DNA from: Gymnorhina tibicen
Taxonomy: Eukaryota > Chordata > Aves > Passeriformes > Artamidae
DNA length: 64,000 bases
Assembly: GCA_013399875.1 (NCBI GenBank)
Contig: VXAZ01002401.1
Span: forward strand, 124,001 to 188,000
Direction of reading: 5' to 3'
How positions within the stretch are numbered: position 1 is the stretch's first letter; every line of letters starts with the position of its first letter. Position numbers and translations under genes: made by a program. The notes beneath the pieces were generated by a model. It was not told the origin of the DNA and searched no databases. It worked only from the letters and a program-made list of their open reading frames with translations. Below, one piece after another: positions 35,801 through 48,870 of the stretch.

Positions 35801-36912
35801 TCTTATCATAGCCAGCTCATGTTTGCACAGCCTTTCAGTCAAGTGGGTTTTACTAAAGGATATTTGAACAAGAAAAGAACCCTTGAATCAGGCAGACACC
35901 ACGGATGAAAGACTCACAATTTTGACAAAGCTCACACACACAAGCTTAAAACAAAAACATGAAACTCCTCCAGCTTTATAGCCAACTTTATTCCTTTCAT
36001 AGCACTGGCTTTCAAATACTTTGTGAAAAAATGTTGTCATAACAATAAAGCGTGAATAGGCAAATCCATGTATTCCCAGTTGTTGTCCCAAGCAAACAAG
36101 AAAAACATTTCACACTTCACAATTAATACAATGTCCCTTTGTCCCAACACATGAAAGAGCTATTTAAAACAAATAAATGAAGAGATAGCTACATTTTCAT
36201 GGAAGCCTGGAATTTTTAAAAACATTCAATGTATTTTCACATTTTGTTTTGCAATTGAATCCTTTCCACCAGCTCCAACCACACAATACCATCAGAAAAT
36301 GCCAGAGGAGCTATAGAAGGGCAATATGTTGCGTGCTGCAGTTGCCTGTCATCAACTGAGAATATATTAAGGTAATTGAAAACCCTGCTAGGAAACCCTG
36401 GGGCCTCTGCCCTCGAGTGGTGAAGACCAGTGCCAATGCATTGACTGAAATAAAGGCCAGAATTTGCCCCAGGATGTCAATCTGTAAATAGTTATTGATA
36501 TATGGCTTTACTGACAAACTGGTTCAGACAGGAATCTCTTCAGTCTCTCCCAGCTGGGCATTCCTGGTGTATCCCCCACCACAGCATCACCCTAAGCAAC
36601 ACTTTAAAAGGTAGTTTATGACTTCAGCTCGGTCTTTGGAAGACCAAGGCCCACATGGTGACTGACATCCCTGAAATGCTTCCAGCATTTCAGGCTGCGA
36701 CCACCTGAGATGCCACCTTCTGTGGTACTGAAAACTGAACAAAGGAGATGGGAGCTGCAGTGGCTGAGGCTGGGGATGCCCAAAATCTCTGCTGCAATCT
36801 CTGCTCTTGGCTGAACACAGAGATGGGCTCATCCCTGTGGGACTGGTGTGGGTTTTCCCTGGGCACAACCACGGGAATGCAGACCAAGAGCCCCTTGTCT
36901 GAGGGAGGGCAG
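32886..36912. other. Non-coding DNA, no gene recognised
   Basis: Unique-looking DNA. A short local duplication of 'tagggcactattttt' at 35552 and 35584 is the only internal repeat noticed. The open frames are of chance length. Confidence 0.55.
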
Positions 36913-36961
36913 GGTGGTGGTGGGGATAGAAGTGGTCATGGTGGTGGTGGTGGTGGTGGTG
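36913..36961 (+). repeat. GGT-rich simple repeat
   Basis: A G-rich run (36913-36926) and an almost perfect GGT run (36938-36961) are separated by 11 bases. Four or more G-pairs in a row could form a two-layer G-quadruplex. The run makes Gly/Val/Thr homopolymer frames on both strands, which should not be taken as coding. Confidence 0.9.
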
Positions 36962-37808
36962 AATACCCTGGAAAAATGCAGCTCCTCTGTCCCAGGAGCA
37001 GCTGAAAACCTGTCAGGCAACAGTTTGGAAAGCTGAAGATCCCAGTGCCAACAAGGACAGACAGAGCTTGACTGGTTTCACAGGAGTTAGGCTTTTCTTC
37101 TTTCCACAGACATTTAAATACAAGTTTTAGTGTTCCATTAATAAACACACACTGTTCTTTTGTTACTACTCTGTAGCTCAGCCAAACATTGGAAGGTGGA
37201 TTAAAAGAAGGGGATTCTGCATTTTTCTCCTACCTCTCCCTTTATTTTGTGTCTTTGCAAAGCCAATAGCATTTTATACACAGTCACAGTGAAGCTCACC
37301 TGAGTCACAACCAGTGCAGCCAGCTCTGTGTATAGAGCACATCTCAATGCAGAATGTGTGCATTTCTCTGAATGCTGTGTTGTTTCCTGATTTTTAACAT
37401 TTTAAGTACTCAGATTTTCTTCCTAAGCTCACTCAGAATTTTGCAATAAAGATGATCTATGAGTACTGAGAAAAAAAAGGCTGCTTGATTTACTCATGTT
37501 CTCATTATCTGCCCCTGTGGTCCTTACTTTTATGCTCTACTTTCATGCTTTATGCTGCCCAAAGTAGCCAAAAGTCACTATTGTGAAACTACACAAGCAG
37601 GCAAAGATCAATATTGATACAAGTTTAGCCTGTACCAATTCTTCATTTCTCATCCATTATTTGCTTGCCTGATGCAACCATTTTCTTCCTGGGATATTAC
37701 TCTTACTTTCCTGTGTGGTTAAAGGCACATTAAGTCCTACAAGGATCCAGACTTTTCTCCTTGATCCAACATTACGTAACATAACATAACATTTAAGATA
37801 ACTTAAGA
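36962..37808. other. Non-coding DNA, nothing recognised
   Basis: Unique-looking AT-leaning DNA with no assignable feature. A short 'cataac' triplication lies near 37775-37795. Confidence 0.55.
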
Positions 37809-37972
37809 TTGCCCAGAGAAGCTGTGGCTTCCCCATCCCTGGAAGTGTCCAAGGACGGGGCTGGGAGCAACCTGGAATAGTGGAAGATGTTCCCTGCCCA
37901 TGGGGAGAAGGATGGAACAAGGTGACCTTTAAAAGGTCCCTTCTAACCCAAACCATCCTGTGATTCCACGAT
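37809..37972 (+). repeat. CR1 LINE, 3' end fragment
   Basis: It starts 'gcccagagaagctgtggct', continues 'ccccatccctggaagtgtcc' and 'gttccctgcccatgggg', and ends 'aaccatcctgtgattccacg', a slightly changed terminus. It covers the last ~165 bases of CR1. Confidence 0.93.
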
Positions 37973-40900
37973 AACATTATAAACCCCATGGAGCAGCAGA
38001 GCTACAGCTTTTGGGGCCATGAGACTTCATTATTATTCAACACATATTTCCGCCCCCCACACCAATTCCAAACACCGCTCCGCTTTCTTACAGCATTCAG
38101 CTTTCCAGAGCTGGCTTAGGGGACTGACATTTGCACGGGGAGAAAGCATAAGGTGAATTTTGAGTCTAGAACTCAGGGTCTGAGCCAGGGGGCTCTGCAG
38201 GAGGCAAAGCAAAGGTGGAATGGCTGTGGAAGCACAGGAGGATCCAGATGGAGGAGTTCAGCGCTAACATCGCTGTGGCTGGGGTGAGCTGGCACTTTCT
38301 GCCCCGCCTGAGTCAGGTCTAAGGGCTTTTCTGTTCCTCCTATTTGAGACAGAAAGAGCATGAATTGCCAATTCTCTCCTCCTGCCCCTCAAGGAGCTGT
38401 TTATAGGATTACAGGCTCTTCCTCCAGACCCACTATCAGGCCCTCCTGCCCAGGCTGAAGCCTCTATGTGTTAATTAAGCCTCAGCCCGGGTGATGTGGA
38501 GCAGGCAGAGCCCCAGCACCCCACAGCCCAGCCCCCATATGGACAGCAGTGAAAGCCCAGCGCTCAATGAAGACGCTGGGAGTTCTTAAGACATCTTTTG
38601 AAAGAGATTAAACAGACCCACATTGGATTAGAAAGATGATGCCTGACACATTTAGTTTCCGTTACCTTTTGTGTACCCGCTCGGTGCACAGACCTGTACC
38701 AAACACTGCATTATAATGCAGATTTCCCCCAATCTCTCTGGGATTTCACAGAATCCGTAAGACCTTCACAGCAGGAAGCTCCATTCTTGCTCTCCCTGCA
38801 CATATCCTGCGTAAGCTGTGCCTAAGGGCCATCTAGAGGATGCTGAGCTACCAGAAAGCGAAGGGGTCAGGGGTTTCTGGTGAGAAAAAGAACTTTAATC
38901 TCGGGTGCCAGAAAGTGGGAGTGAGCAAAAGCACCTCAGCATTCCTCAGTTTTCCCTGTTCCTCCATCTGCTGAAGTATGTTGTGGAGTAAAATAGGAAA
39001 ATTCCCAGGCTGGGTTGCGTGATTAGGAGAAGTTATTTGTTGCCAGAGGAATCACTTCATCTAAAAGTGACAAAGAATAGATAAGACTGAGCAAAATAAC
39101 CCAATAAAATACCGCTATGAAGTTCCCTTCAGCGAAAATATTTTAATATACTTCTTTTCTGCAGTGCAAGGAAAAGAAGGCTCTGGTGATATTTCCAAGA
39201 GAAATATGTATTTAATAGCCTCATGTACTTCCTTGAAGGAAACCGCTCAAAAATCTGAACCCTCTCTTTTAAAAACGGGGCCGGGGGAAGAAATAATCAC
39301 GCAAACCATTTATCTCACATGTGCTGCAGAGAAGGAACAATTTCTGCCCTCAGCTCATGACCACAGAGTTATTTTGAGGGAGGTCTGCTATTCAAGCCAT
39401 GCCGTTCTCTTATTTTTACTGGCACCGGGGAGGCAGGAGGCTGTGTGTGGAAGGGAAAGGCTTCTCTGCCTCGGCTGGAAGTGCCAGCGCTGCGGCTCGG
39501 CCGGGAGAGGAGACACGGCCGCCACGCAGGCTCCAGGCCCCCACCCAGCCAGGCTGACATCCAGCCCTGGCCCAAGGAGCTGATCAAACTCCATTTTCTT
39601 CAACCAATACATGAAAAAAAAAAAAAAAAAAGAAAAAATTAAAAGCCAACCGGCTGACTAAATCCAAGCTTAACCCTCAGCACCTCCAAATTGTCTCCCC
39701 CAAGCCCCCTGCCCAGATGCTCCTTAGCTTTGCTGCTGAACGTGCCAAAGCAAACAGGCAACAGGGAGCTTTCAGGGCCCTCCCCACCAGCGTTGCGTAA
39801 TGCAAACAGAAACAGGTCTTTCTACACACCTAAAAATCTTGCTTTTCAGACTTTCTACTATTCTTTCTTGCCCTTGATTCGGTTTCACGCTCCAAGAGAC
39901 GCTGGCAGGCAGAAATGTTAGTTTAGCTGTCATACCCTGCAGGAAAAAAACAAAAAAAAAAAGAGGCAGAGTGGTTCGTTTTCTCTACTCAAGACACAGA
40001 GACTTTGCCACAGACAAAGCTTTAAAAATAAAGGAGTGGGCAAAGCTTTATTCGTGTATTCATCTTTATACACTACCATTAATTGAATTCAATGTGAAGT
40101 AGAGAAATTCATTTTTTAGCGCAAACCCTTCAAAGCCTGGGCAAAATCTAACAGGGCAAAACAATCCCAGATTTCAGTAGGTTTGTAAGGGACACTCATT
40201 GCATCTTCATTTGTTGATCCTATTCCTTCTGTACGCCTTCATACACCCATTCTGTATTCCTCCTTGGCTACTTGGCTTTAGAGGTTCTTGGTCCACTGAA
40301 ACCTCAAATGAAACAAACAAAACGTAGGTGTAGTCTACAAGACAAATATAAATCTCTTAGATAAGGCGGGGTTTGCATGCTGAGAAACAAAACATGCCGT
40401 GTCTCATACTTCTTGGCTCCCTTTAATGGGTTGCTAATAAAATATAAAAAGATGGGAGGTAGAGAATGGAAGGTATTTCTGCCGAGCCAAAGAGGGACCA
40501 GAGGTCAGAAGACATCTATTCCTGTATCTGTAACCTCATGATCACCACCATTCCTGGAAGGAGATTTGGCACTGCTGTTGGTTGTACTGCCTCCCCATGC
40601 CCTCATAAAGTTCATGAAGTTTCCTTGATGAAAAAGCATCATGCATTCACTTTATAATTGATACTAATATAGGGCCTGTGTAAAGATTTTCCTTTGATGT
40701 GTGTTTTTTTCTGGGTGACTGGTCTTTGTGAATAACTCTTGAGCAACGCTGCCCTCCAAATACGGATTTTGGTTTTTAGGCTATAGTACATTGCAAATTA
40801 ACCCAGTGGAATTCACAAGGGGCTTACAGGAGGTGTCAAAAGCAGAGCTATTGTATCTGGGTTGATTTATGACCATCTTTAAGGTTCCACCTTGGCTACT

Positions 40901-42797
40901 CTTTGTTCAGAGAAACCTGCTGTAGCGAGGAATTAGACAAGGATGTGAGCAGAAACCAAAAAAACAAGAGTTGAGACCTAAACTTATTTGATACATTTTG
41001 CCCCACACAAAACCAAATAACAATATGTTCATATGTGGAGGCTCCTTTTACTTGCAATTGCTGTGCAGGCACAGCAACATCATCTGGGACTGACAGTGAG
41101 TAGAAAGCTTTTGAGGCTAACAAATCTTGCACTGAGCAGATACTGCCAAAACATCCAAGTATTAGTATTTCATCCCCTCGAAGTGCTCAGTAGGATGGAC
41201 AAATTATCCATATGAACACAGCACCTGAACCATAAGTCACTTTTTCCATCAACATCCACAAGACCTTTCCAAGAGAAATCAAAATAATCATCCACCTGTG
41301 ACCCGCATGAAGGACCACTTGGCAAACCAGGAACGGAGGATAGAGGACTCAGTGAGTCTGTGAAATTCCCTGTGAAATTCAACAACACCACATCTCCCTT
41401 CCTACACTTAATTGAATCAGGGAAACTTTGTTTTGCATAAGAGGTTTCATACTGACTCCCTAGGGGAGACTCCGTGTTCCTGAGCCCACACTCCAGGGCA
41501 CCGTGGAGCTGTGCCAGGAGAGAGCAGAAGAGAGAGGGGAAAATGAACAATGTCTTCCTGGGACAAGGGCCAAGATTTATTTCTTAGCCTGGCCAAAAGG
41601 CAGGAAGAAAACTCGCTGTTACCCAAGTGGGCAGTTCTGTGGGGACAAGGGGCTTCTGCCTGTGGAGGGGAACAAACCAGGCTGCAAACAGTGTGCAACA
41701 CAAATTTCAATTTACCTGCTCGGTGATGCACATAAGTACTGGTCAGTTCACAGAGTTTACAATTTTCTCTTAAGAAAAACACAGTGACATCCACCTGAAC
41801 CCTATTTTAATCCAAGCAACATAGTGGGAGAACAAAGGGTACCTTCATGGTCCAAGTGGTGGGCAAACTCTCCCAGATCAATGGTTCAAGGAAGAATTTA
41901 ATTCCCATTCTCTATTTATAACCCCAAAGAAGGCACCTACAGGAGCTCAAACTGGAGGGAAATGTTGCACTATCCATGCATCTTTAAGGCACATTTGTTT
42001 ATTGCCAAGCTGTTCCTTTAAGGCACCATGGATGAAAGAAATACAAAGAAAGCTTTAGTCCAAATGGACTCTCGAGTTCACAGAATATGTCATATGTACA
42101 TTACTATTTTAAGGTTTTTTTTTTCTTAAATAAATTGCCCTGTGGGAAAAGCTGGCTGCAAGTCAACACCACAGAAACCTAATTTTAACTGCAATGAATA
42201 CAACTATTTACAAGGCCCCCTTTCTGCAAAGGAAAAGCCCTGCCATTGCTGGCAGTTTTGATGTGATATGAACACATATTTCTGAGACATTCAGATGGAC
42301 TGGCTTAACAAAATACAGTGGTTTTACTTATGCATCTTTAATGTTCGAACTGTTCTTGGCAGCTCCCAGTCAGAAGCACTGTCATTCAAAAGAAGAGAAT
42401 GACAGACATTAATATGGAAACATTCAAGCTCTTAACTGAGCCGGAACAGTAATTATGCCATCCAACTTTATATTGAAGAGTATTGACCTCGGTGTCCATG
42501 AGCAGAAAAGATCCAAAAGACAAGAGATATAAAGAGGTGTTTAGTAAAAGAGGAGTTTTCAGAGCCCTGCAGAGCATCAGAACCCTTGTTTGAAACTAAA
42601 AATATCATTTCAGGGGCTACCAGGGGATTCATGGCATGACACAACAGTGAATCAAGTCTTTACTACAGGAAACACTAAAGCTCTGAAAACACTGTGCTGA
42701 CACATCAAGGAAACAGCCATCGAGAGGGGAATTCAGCGTTGCACAACCTACACCACGCTCTCCCCAAACATAAATAAATTACAGGAACATATGCTCC
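37973..42797. other. Non-coding DNA, no gene recognised
   Basis: Mixed unique-looking DNA. The patch 38400-38660 holds ttaattaa near 38472 and keeps a few CpGs. A GC-rich patch at 39420-39570 is followed by an A-run. Neither carries a readable exon. Confidence 0.55.
39614..39638 (+). repeat. Poly-A tract
   Basis: An 18-base A-run is followed by G and a further A-run. GC-rich, CpG-bearing sequence lies just upstream (39420-39570), so a retroposed copy is conceivable. No parent gene is recognised. Confidence 0.9.
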
Positions 42798-43667
42798 CTA
42801 CGCCGCTCCCAGATGCTGGGAGTGCACAGACCAATAGTGAGGAGCAACGCTAGCAGGGAAAATCTGTCCTGAAACACCACATTCAGGGAGCTTGGAGGGG
42901 GAGCAGCTTTTAATGAAACAGCTAGGACGGTTTGAGAGACGCCGACAGCAACAGGGAGTGCTGGAGCTGACGTCTCCAAATCTTCCCAGCCACGGGTAGA
43001 AGGAAGGGCCGTAGCCCCTTGCAGACAATGAAACTGCTTTATTACACCCATAAAAGCGTGCAAGTTTTTTTTTCTGAGACAATAAACAGATGGTTGTCCG
43101 ATGCTCAGAGGCAAATGGGATCAGGTTCTTTCGTGCAGACATTGGATGCTGATGGTATGATAAATTATGATGTGTTTGTAGGAGGGTTTGGCCAGCCGGG
43201 GTTGTATCCCAGTGGAGGAGAACCTCCTGCAGCATCTGAGTGTCCATCACACTCTCCTTCTCAAGAGGAGGAGGGAGGAGAAGGGGCAGGGGCATCCAAC
43301 AGGCGAAATTAGCAAGGAGAAAATATCCAAAAAACCACCAGAAAGATAATTTAAATTTGACTTTGATCACCTTTCTGAAGATGATCTCCACTACACTTGC
43401 CTGTTCACACAGTCCAGTGAGGTGATCTCTCACCTTACCCCTGCAATCCAGCCCTGAATGACAGCTAGTGGGTTTTTTTTTAGCTAGTGCCAGGGGAGAA
43501 AAAAAGGCTTTCCACCAGCCTGAATTGGGCATTTGAGAACATCCTGCTACATTTGTGGCCTTAGTGACCGACAGCCACCTTACAAACCATGAGGATGAAC
43601 CCACAAGGGTGAACCAAGTGGAATTTTCCCTCTGCGTGTGCATATGCTGCTGCATATGTGTGTGCAC
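42798..43667 (-). other. Longest gap-free open frame, unassigned (289 codons)
   Basis: This frame begins with Met and is open for 289 codons on the minus strand, the longest in the window not crossing the gap. The translation is rich in Trp, His, Cys and Ser. It has one strongly hydrophobic segment (about residues 107-132) that could pass for a membrane span, and no recognisable family motif. The start lies in 'cat'-rich sequence with an HTHMQQHMHTQ-like N-terminus. By a simple random-stop model such a run is rare in 64 kb (see findings), yet nothing in composition suggests selection on codons. The likeliest reading is chance; a lineage-specific exon is the alternative. Confidence 0.1.
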
Positions 43668-45233
43668 TTACCCTGATGCAACAGAAATCTCTGTCAGGAT
43701 CTGAATTATATTTCCAAGTTGCAGTGCACATTAATTTGTCAGGGTTTGGAAGCAGGCACTCGTCTTGTCTAGACCAGACTATCGTAACTCTCTGACAAAT
43801 GGCATTTTTTCCAGCTGCTTAAACAGCCTTCACAAAAGTCCTGTCTCCTCGTGCTTTCCTCCCTCCGAGAGAAACTTGAAAACACTTCTGTCTCTCCCCA
43901 TTTTCTTCACTTTTAATCTTTTAATTTACAGACAGCCACTTGAAATTGCCACGCTAGCCTATGTGTACAAGAAAATCACCAGGAGCCCTAATACTGAATA
44001 TCTTTGTGCCTGGGCTTAACCTGCAGCACAGAAACAGCAGCAGTTCCCTGAAGGACACTATTCATGCATTTAACACGATTAAGGATTTCCAGGATTGCAG
44101 TCTGAAGATGCAGCTTGTGCATAGGCTTTTTTTTTTTTTTATCCACACACCCAAAAGAAACTCGGGAACTGCTGCTCAGAGAGGCTGTAGCAGAGCTGTT
44201 GTGGCACAGCAAGGCTGGGTGAGAAGAATCACAGAATCATAGAAGGGACAGAATCATGACTGAGCCTTACTTGAGCTGACCTAAAATTTTTGGGAGCCCC
44301 AGCCACGCCATGGTACAAGTTATCACTTTTTGGATCTACTCAGCTATGCCTACTCTTTGCCAGTTCCCTGGAGAGTTGGTGGCATCCTCCAGGCAAGGCA
44401 TTTCCAAGGCATCCTGGGCAGGGTTTGGGTGCAGGATGTGAGCAGAAGTCAATTTTCATGTCTGGAAGTCTCTGGAAAGGTTTCAAGTCACTGCCATTTT
44501 TTTCCCCAGACTGTCCTATCTAGGCAACCTCTAGAGAGTTTGAATAATTTCCTCACCATTTACTAATTCAAATGCATTCTTTACCTTGATGTGCAGCCCC
44601 CGTGAAGTCTTCTCTGAATTCCTAATTTCCTTTGAAGACATATCTCTATAATCAGCCTAAAAAGTTTCCTGACTCCTCCATGAGATGACAAAGTTTTTAA
44701 ATCATGATTTCTGTCTGAGATCTCCATTGTAGCAAAGCTGGAAGGGAAAAGTCTTTGCAAACACCCCGGGAGCTTCCCATACCATAGGAATGCAGTCACC
44801 TTTTTATTTTCATTAGAAAAACCCTGCCAGAGACAAACAAAACAGAGATTCATCTTCTAGTAGGTGTCTAAAACAAGTACAAAACAAATCCAGGCAGAAA
44901 ATGGGATGAAGAGAAAGAAACAACATAACATTTTGAGAATTTGAATTTTCAGGGCAGGTAGCATTACTGCCTTTTGATGGAAAAATCAGGTTTATTTGTC
45001 TCAACAATGATTGTACTCAACAATGCCACAGCAGTTTTTCACAAAAGTTTTTCCCAAAAATCCCAGTTCTTAACATGGTTTGGATTTGACCTGATTTGTT
45101 AATCAAATAATTCTTTCTTTCTGGCAAAGAGCAGAAGCTGCAGGAGGTGGAGAGGAGCAGTATTTTTAAGGAATGGGCATCTTGCATAAAACCCTGCTAA
45201 AGCACCATCAAAGTTGTAATGCTGGGCGGAGCA
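43668..45233. other. Non-coding DNA, no gene recognised
   Basis: It includes a T-run at 44128-44141 and a 16-base CR1-tip-like string ('aatcacagaatcatag' at 44227) too short to call. Otherwise it is unique-looking. Confidence 0.55.
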
Positions 45234-45296
45234 TCATAAAATGGTTTGTTTGGAAGGGGCTTTAAAGATCACCCATTTTTCCTGGGGATGGAAGGG
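45234..45296 (-). repeat. CR1 LINE, short 3' end fragment
   Basis: The plus strand reads 'cataaaatggtttgtttgga' then 'aggggctttaaagatcaccc', the reverse complement of the CR1 tip, and then loses similarity. Confidence 0.7.
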
Positions 45297-45529
45297 CACA
45301 AACCCCGTGTCAGAGGCAGCTGTGTACCTGCTTTTCCTGCTGCTGGAAAGCACCGCTCTCCAGGAGAGGAAAGATCCTGCAGATGTTCACAGATGGATGT
45401 GCACATGAAAAAAAAAAAGATAAACCAAACAAAAAAAAAGGGTGCTTTAACACCTGCTTGTCTGTGCCGGTTTCCTTTTTTTCTTGGCTCCTCTGGCCTG
45501 CTTTTGGACACTTCCATTCTCCTCCGGGT

Positions 45530-45950
45530 GCCTGGATCCCTTGGCTCGCATCCCGAGGTAGGCAGCGCGGCTGCTTTCTGGGGAGGAGGACGGTAATTGG
45601 GGGAGATCCCGCTTTTGATGTGCAGGGCAATTAAATCCTCCGTGAATAGGGGAGAGAACGAGGCATTCGGTGTCACTTGAAAGCAGGGACGTGTGGTGCC
45701 ATTCCTAGGCACCAGTGTGAAATACAGAGGGGCAGAAGGGCAGCCCCGAGCCCTTTATGCGGCAGCCAGAGCCGCCCGCAGATGCCCCGGCACAACAGCC
45801 CCGTTCGGGGGGGAGGCTGCACGGCAGGTCATGGGAAAAACCCGGTGCTGCTGATTAAGTTTGCAAATACTGTATCTGCGGGGATCCAGGGACGCGGCTG
45901 TACCAGATGAAAAGTCCCAACCGGGATCCGGGCAGTTCTGCGTGGCCACC
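45530..45950. promoter_or_regulatory. CpG-rich block
   Basis: CpGs cluster at 45545-45600, 45655-45700, 45740-45810 and 45885-45945. Local GC content is well above that of the neighbours. Open frames overlap on both strands without a recognisable product. It may be a small island or GC-rich enhancer. Confidence 0.35.
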
Positions 45951-48870
45951 AGGTCTGATTAAAGTATTATTTATATCCAGCAGCTCTCTTACTCCTTTGC
46001 ACACAGTATTCAATTACCATTCCGACAGGTTTTGGCTTACTTTTAAAGCAGCAGTTAAGAATATACCCTGAAACAATGTGTTCAATTAACTAAAAGAACA
46101 CGTTCTCTCTAATATTCACACTTTTTTGAATCCAGTCTAAACATTGCCAAGAAGAAAACAAACTACCTGGGATTCTTCCCACCTTCAAAAGACCTACTGC
46201 AAAGGATTAGGGGAGTGTTAGCAAATCCTGACGCTTTCTTAAATGCCACTGAAGTTTACAGGATGGTGTTTAAAGAAGATGTAGGGGCAACTTCCACATT
46301 AAACAGCAAGGAAAATGGTGGGGGGGGAGGGAAATGCAGAGGATTGTTAGTCGGTTTCCACAACTCAGTATTTGAAGTTACTTCTCAAGCCCATGTGTGA
46401 TGTGGCATCACAGGGCAGATGAGGTCTTATGTAGGAAGTTATAATATGAAAGTCAGGATTATGCTACCTACAAAGAGGCCAAAGTCAGGCTTAGGGCAAG
46501 CACAGTCTTTGGGAGGAAAAGTAGGACAGGTGAGGAGACCTGATTTTGGCTTTTCTGATTCGAGTCTGATCTAAAAAAAAAAGAAATAAAAAGCAAAACA
46601 AAAGATATTTTAAGTGTCTGACCGATTTAGGAGTGCAAATCCCATTCATTTCCAGCCACTGCCTGCTTTCCCAAATCCTGCTCTGAACCGTGAGCACTGC
46701 AGGCATATGAACGTGTCTCAGTGTAAGATCAGATTCACAGTCAGACCCACACAGTCCCAGCTACCCAGGTATACAAAGTGAAGTCAGTTTGCACTCCACG
46801 CCGTGAGACACACGATGTTGTAGCTCTCCTTCCTAAAACACTTCTCCAACACAGTCACTGCACAACTTGTTAACTCCTTTTTTTTTTTTTTTAAAGCTGA
46901 CTCCATCTGCATTGTTGGCTTTAAAAAAGCACCCGAATCTGTTTACAGTTCACGCCAGAAAACCAGGCTGTGACTGTCACCTCACTGCAGTGAGAGCATC
47001 CTCATGGGGCAGGAAGAGAGGACACTCAGTTCCATAAAAAACACCTCTGGGAATCAGCTCCGCAGCCTCCTAACTGTTCAGAAACTCATTAAGGTCATTT
47101 AAAATGGGTGCCTGTGGGACAGGAGAGCTGTGAAGGGTGAGGGAAGCAGAGCTGCGAGGTGGCAGAGAACACAGGTCCAGCCCATCCTGCTCTCCCAGAG
47201 CAGAGCTGCTCTTTGAGGGTCCATCGAAACCTGGGGCAGCTCCGAGGGGAGAGTCACAGGTGCCAAACTCCTGAGGTGGCTTTAAGCCAACACCAAGCCA
47301 AGCTGCTTATAGAGAAAGGGCCAATTCACTTAGCAGGAAAAAAAAAAAGTATTTGTTCAATTCTGTAAGGATTGCAGAGTTTGGGCTTTTAAAGGTACAT
47401 TAGCACTCTTACAGGAGCAAGTGTTTACTTTTCCTGTCCACCTCATTTTCGCCATTATTGAAGATCCCCAGAGTCTTATCTAGATCCCAGTGGGTTTATA
47501 CATTAACTCTCAGAATTCCATTTTAAGGCAGAGTTTTGAGAAGCCTCTCCACTCCTTATATAACCAGACCCAGGGCCTTGAAAAAATGCAAGTGTAACTG
47601 TGTGAAAAAACATTGCTTCACAAAGACAACTTATTCCTGCTTCCTGACCTATGAATTAGAATAAAATCCCATGTTGCATTTTGCTACAATAAACCACAAT
47701 TCTCTATAACCTCTTGGGAAAATGTTCCCTTTCTGTGAAGTGTTGCTTTTCTAATGCAGCCCAGGATTTTTCAGTCAAAAGCAACCCAGTACTACTGTCC
47801 AAAGCAGTTCCAATGCAAACTTTATGCTATGACTGTCATTCAGAAGCAGCACAACCTAAATTAAAATCACTGCAATCAGACTGCTCGCTTCATATGCTGT
47901 TGCATACCAGAAATGTAGCATTCAATAATTTCATGTATGTACCACGATATTGAAGTAAAGCACATTGTCCATGAGAACAGTGCCTGGAAAAATCACTGCA
48001 AATCCAGTATTTGGTAACATATTCTCCCCATTTCATATTTCCTTCCTTCCTTTAAGTCATTCACAAGCAGTTCAATATTCAATAAACAGGAAATACAGAT
48101 TACAAAACCAACTTGTTATTCTGCATAGCATTTTATCCATCAATCTGTTTAAAAACAGCAGAAAAGTAATTCTTTATGACCTCGTTTTCTACATCCAAAG
48201 TGACAGGCTTGTTGGCCTGTGCCCTACAACCTACCTAAATTTTTCCTCTCAAGTATTGCCAAGGAGGTATTCATACTTTTCCAAAAGTGCACATCTCAGG
48301 CCTCTGACTGTATGGCTTCGTGCACTGGTTAAATAAAATTAGAAACCCAGCCGAAAAGAAATCAAACATGTCACAGACATCTAGACATGATATTCCATTA
48401 CAGAGATTACTTGGAAATGCTATGGTTTGATGCTATGGTTTCCTTTATTTAATTTAACATTACCTCAAGAATGTTAATCATCTCACAGCAGTAAATCCCA
48501 AGGGTTTTCCAGAAAACCTGGAGCTCTTTGTTCACGCTGACTGGGATCTCCAGGGGATTAGGTGGTCTGTCCATAGAAAGGCAGTCGAGGGAGGACCATT
48601 CAAACCAGTCTGTGAAGATCATAATGCCTCATAATCCATCAGTAACACCTCGAGTGGGAATGGGTAGTGAGGATTTACCATTTAGGCTGCTTTACCTGGA
48701 TAGAGGTGTTGTAGTTACTGACTCAAAGTATCACCTGAGGGCTGCAGCTGAGCCTGCCCCTCACAAGGTGCTGCACAAGCCTCTGGTAAAGCAGAGACCC
48801 TGCCCTTGAGGGAGGGGCACCACACAGAGTGGCCAAACTCCTCAGCTGCTGCTCGTGGTCAGTGCTGGCT
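45951..48870. other. Non-coding DNA, no gene recognised
   Basis: AT-leaning unique-looking DNA with a T-run at 46877-46893 and chance open frames. No repeat family was identified. Confidence 0.55.

Noticed and set aside
36748..37148. Gly/Val/Thr/Pro-rich frames around a GGT run
   Set aside because: Simple-repeat artefact.
44227..44242. CR1-tip-like string
   Set aside because: Only 16 bases match and no flanking CR1 landmark follows, so it is too short to annotate.
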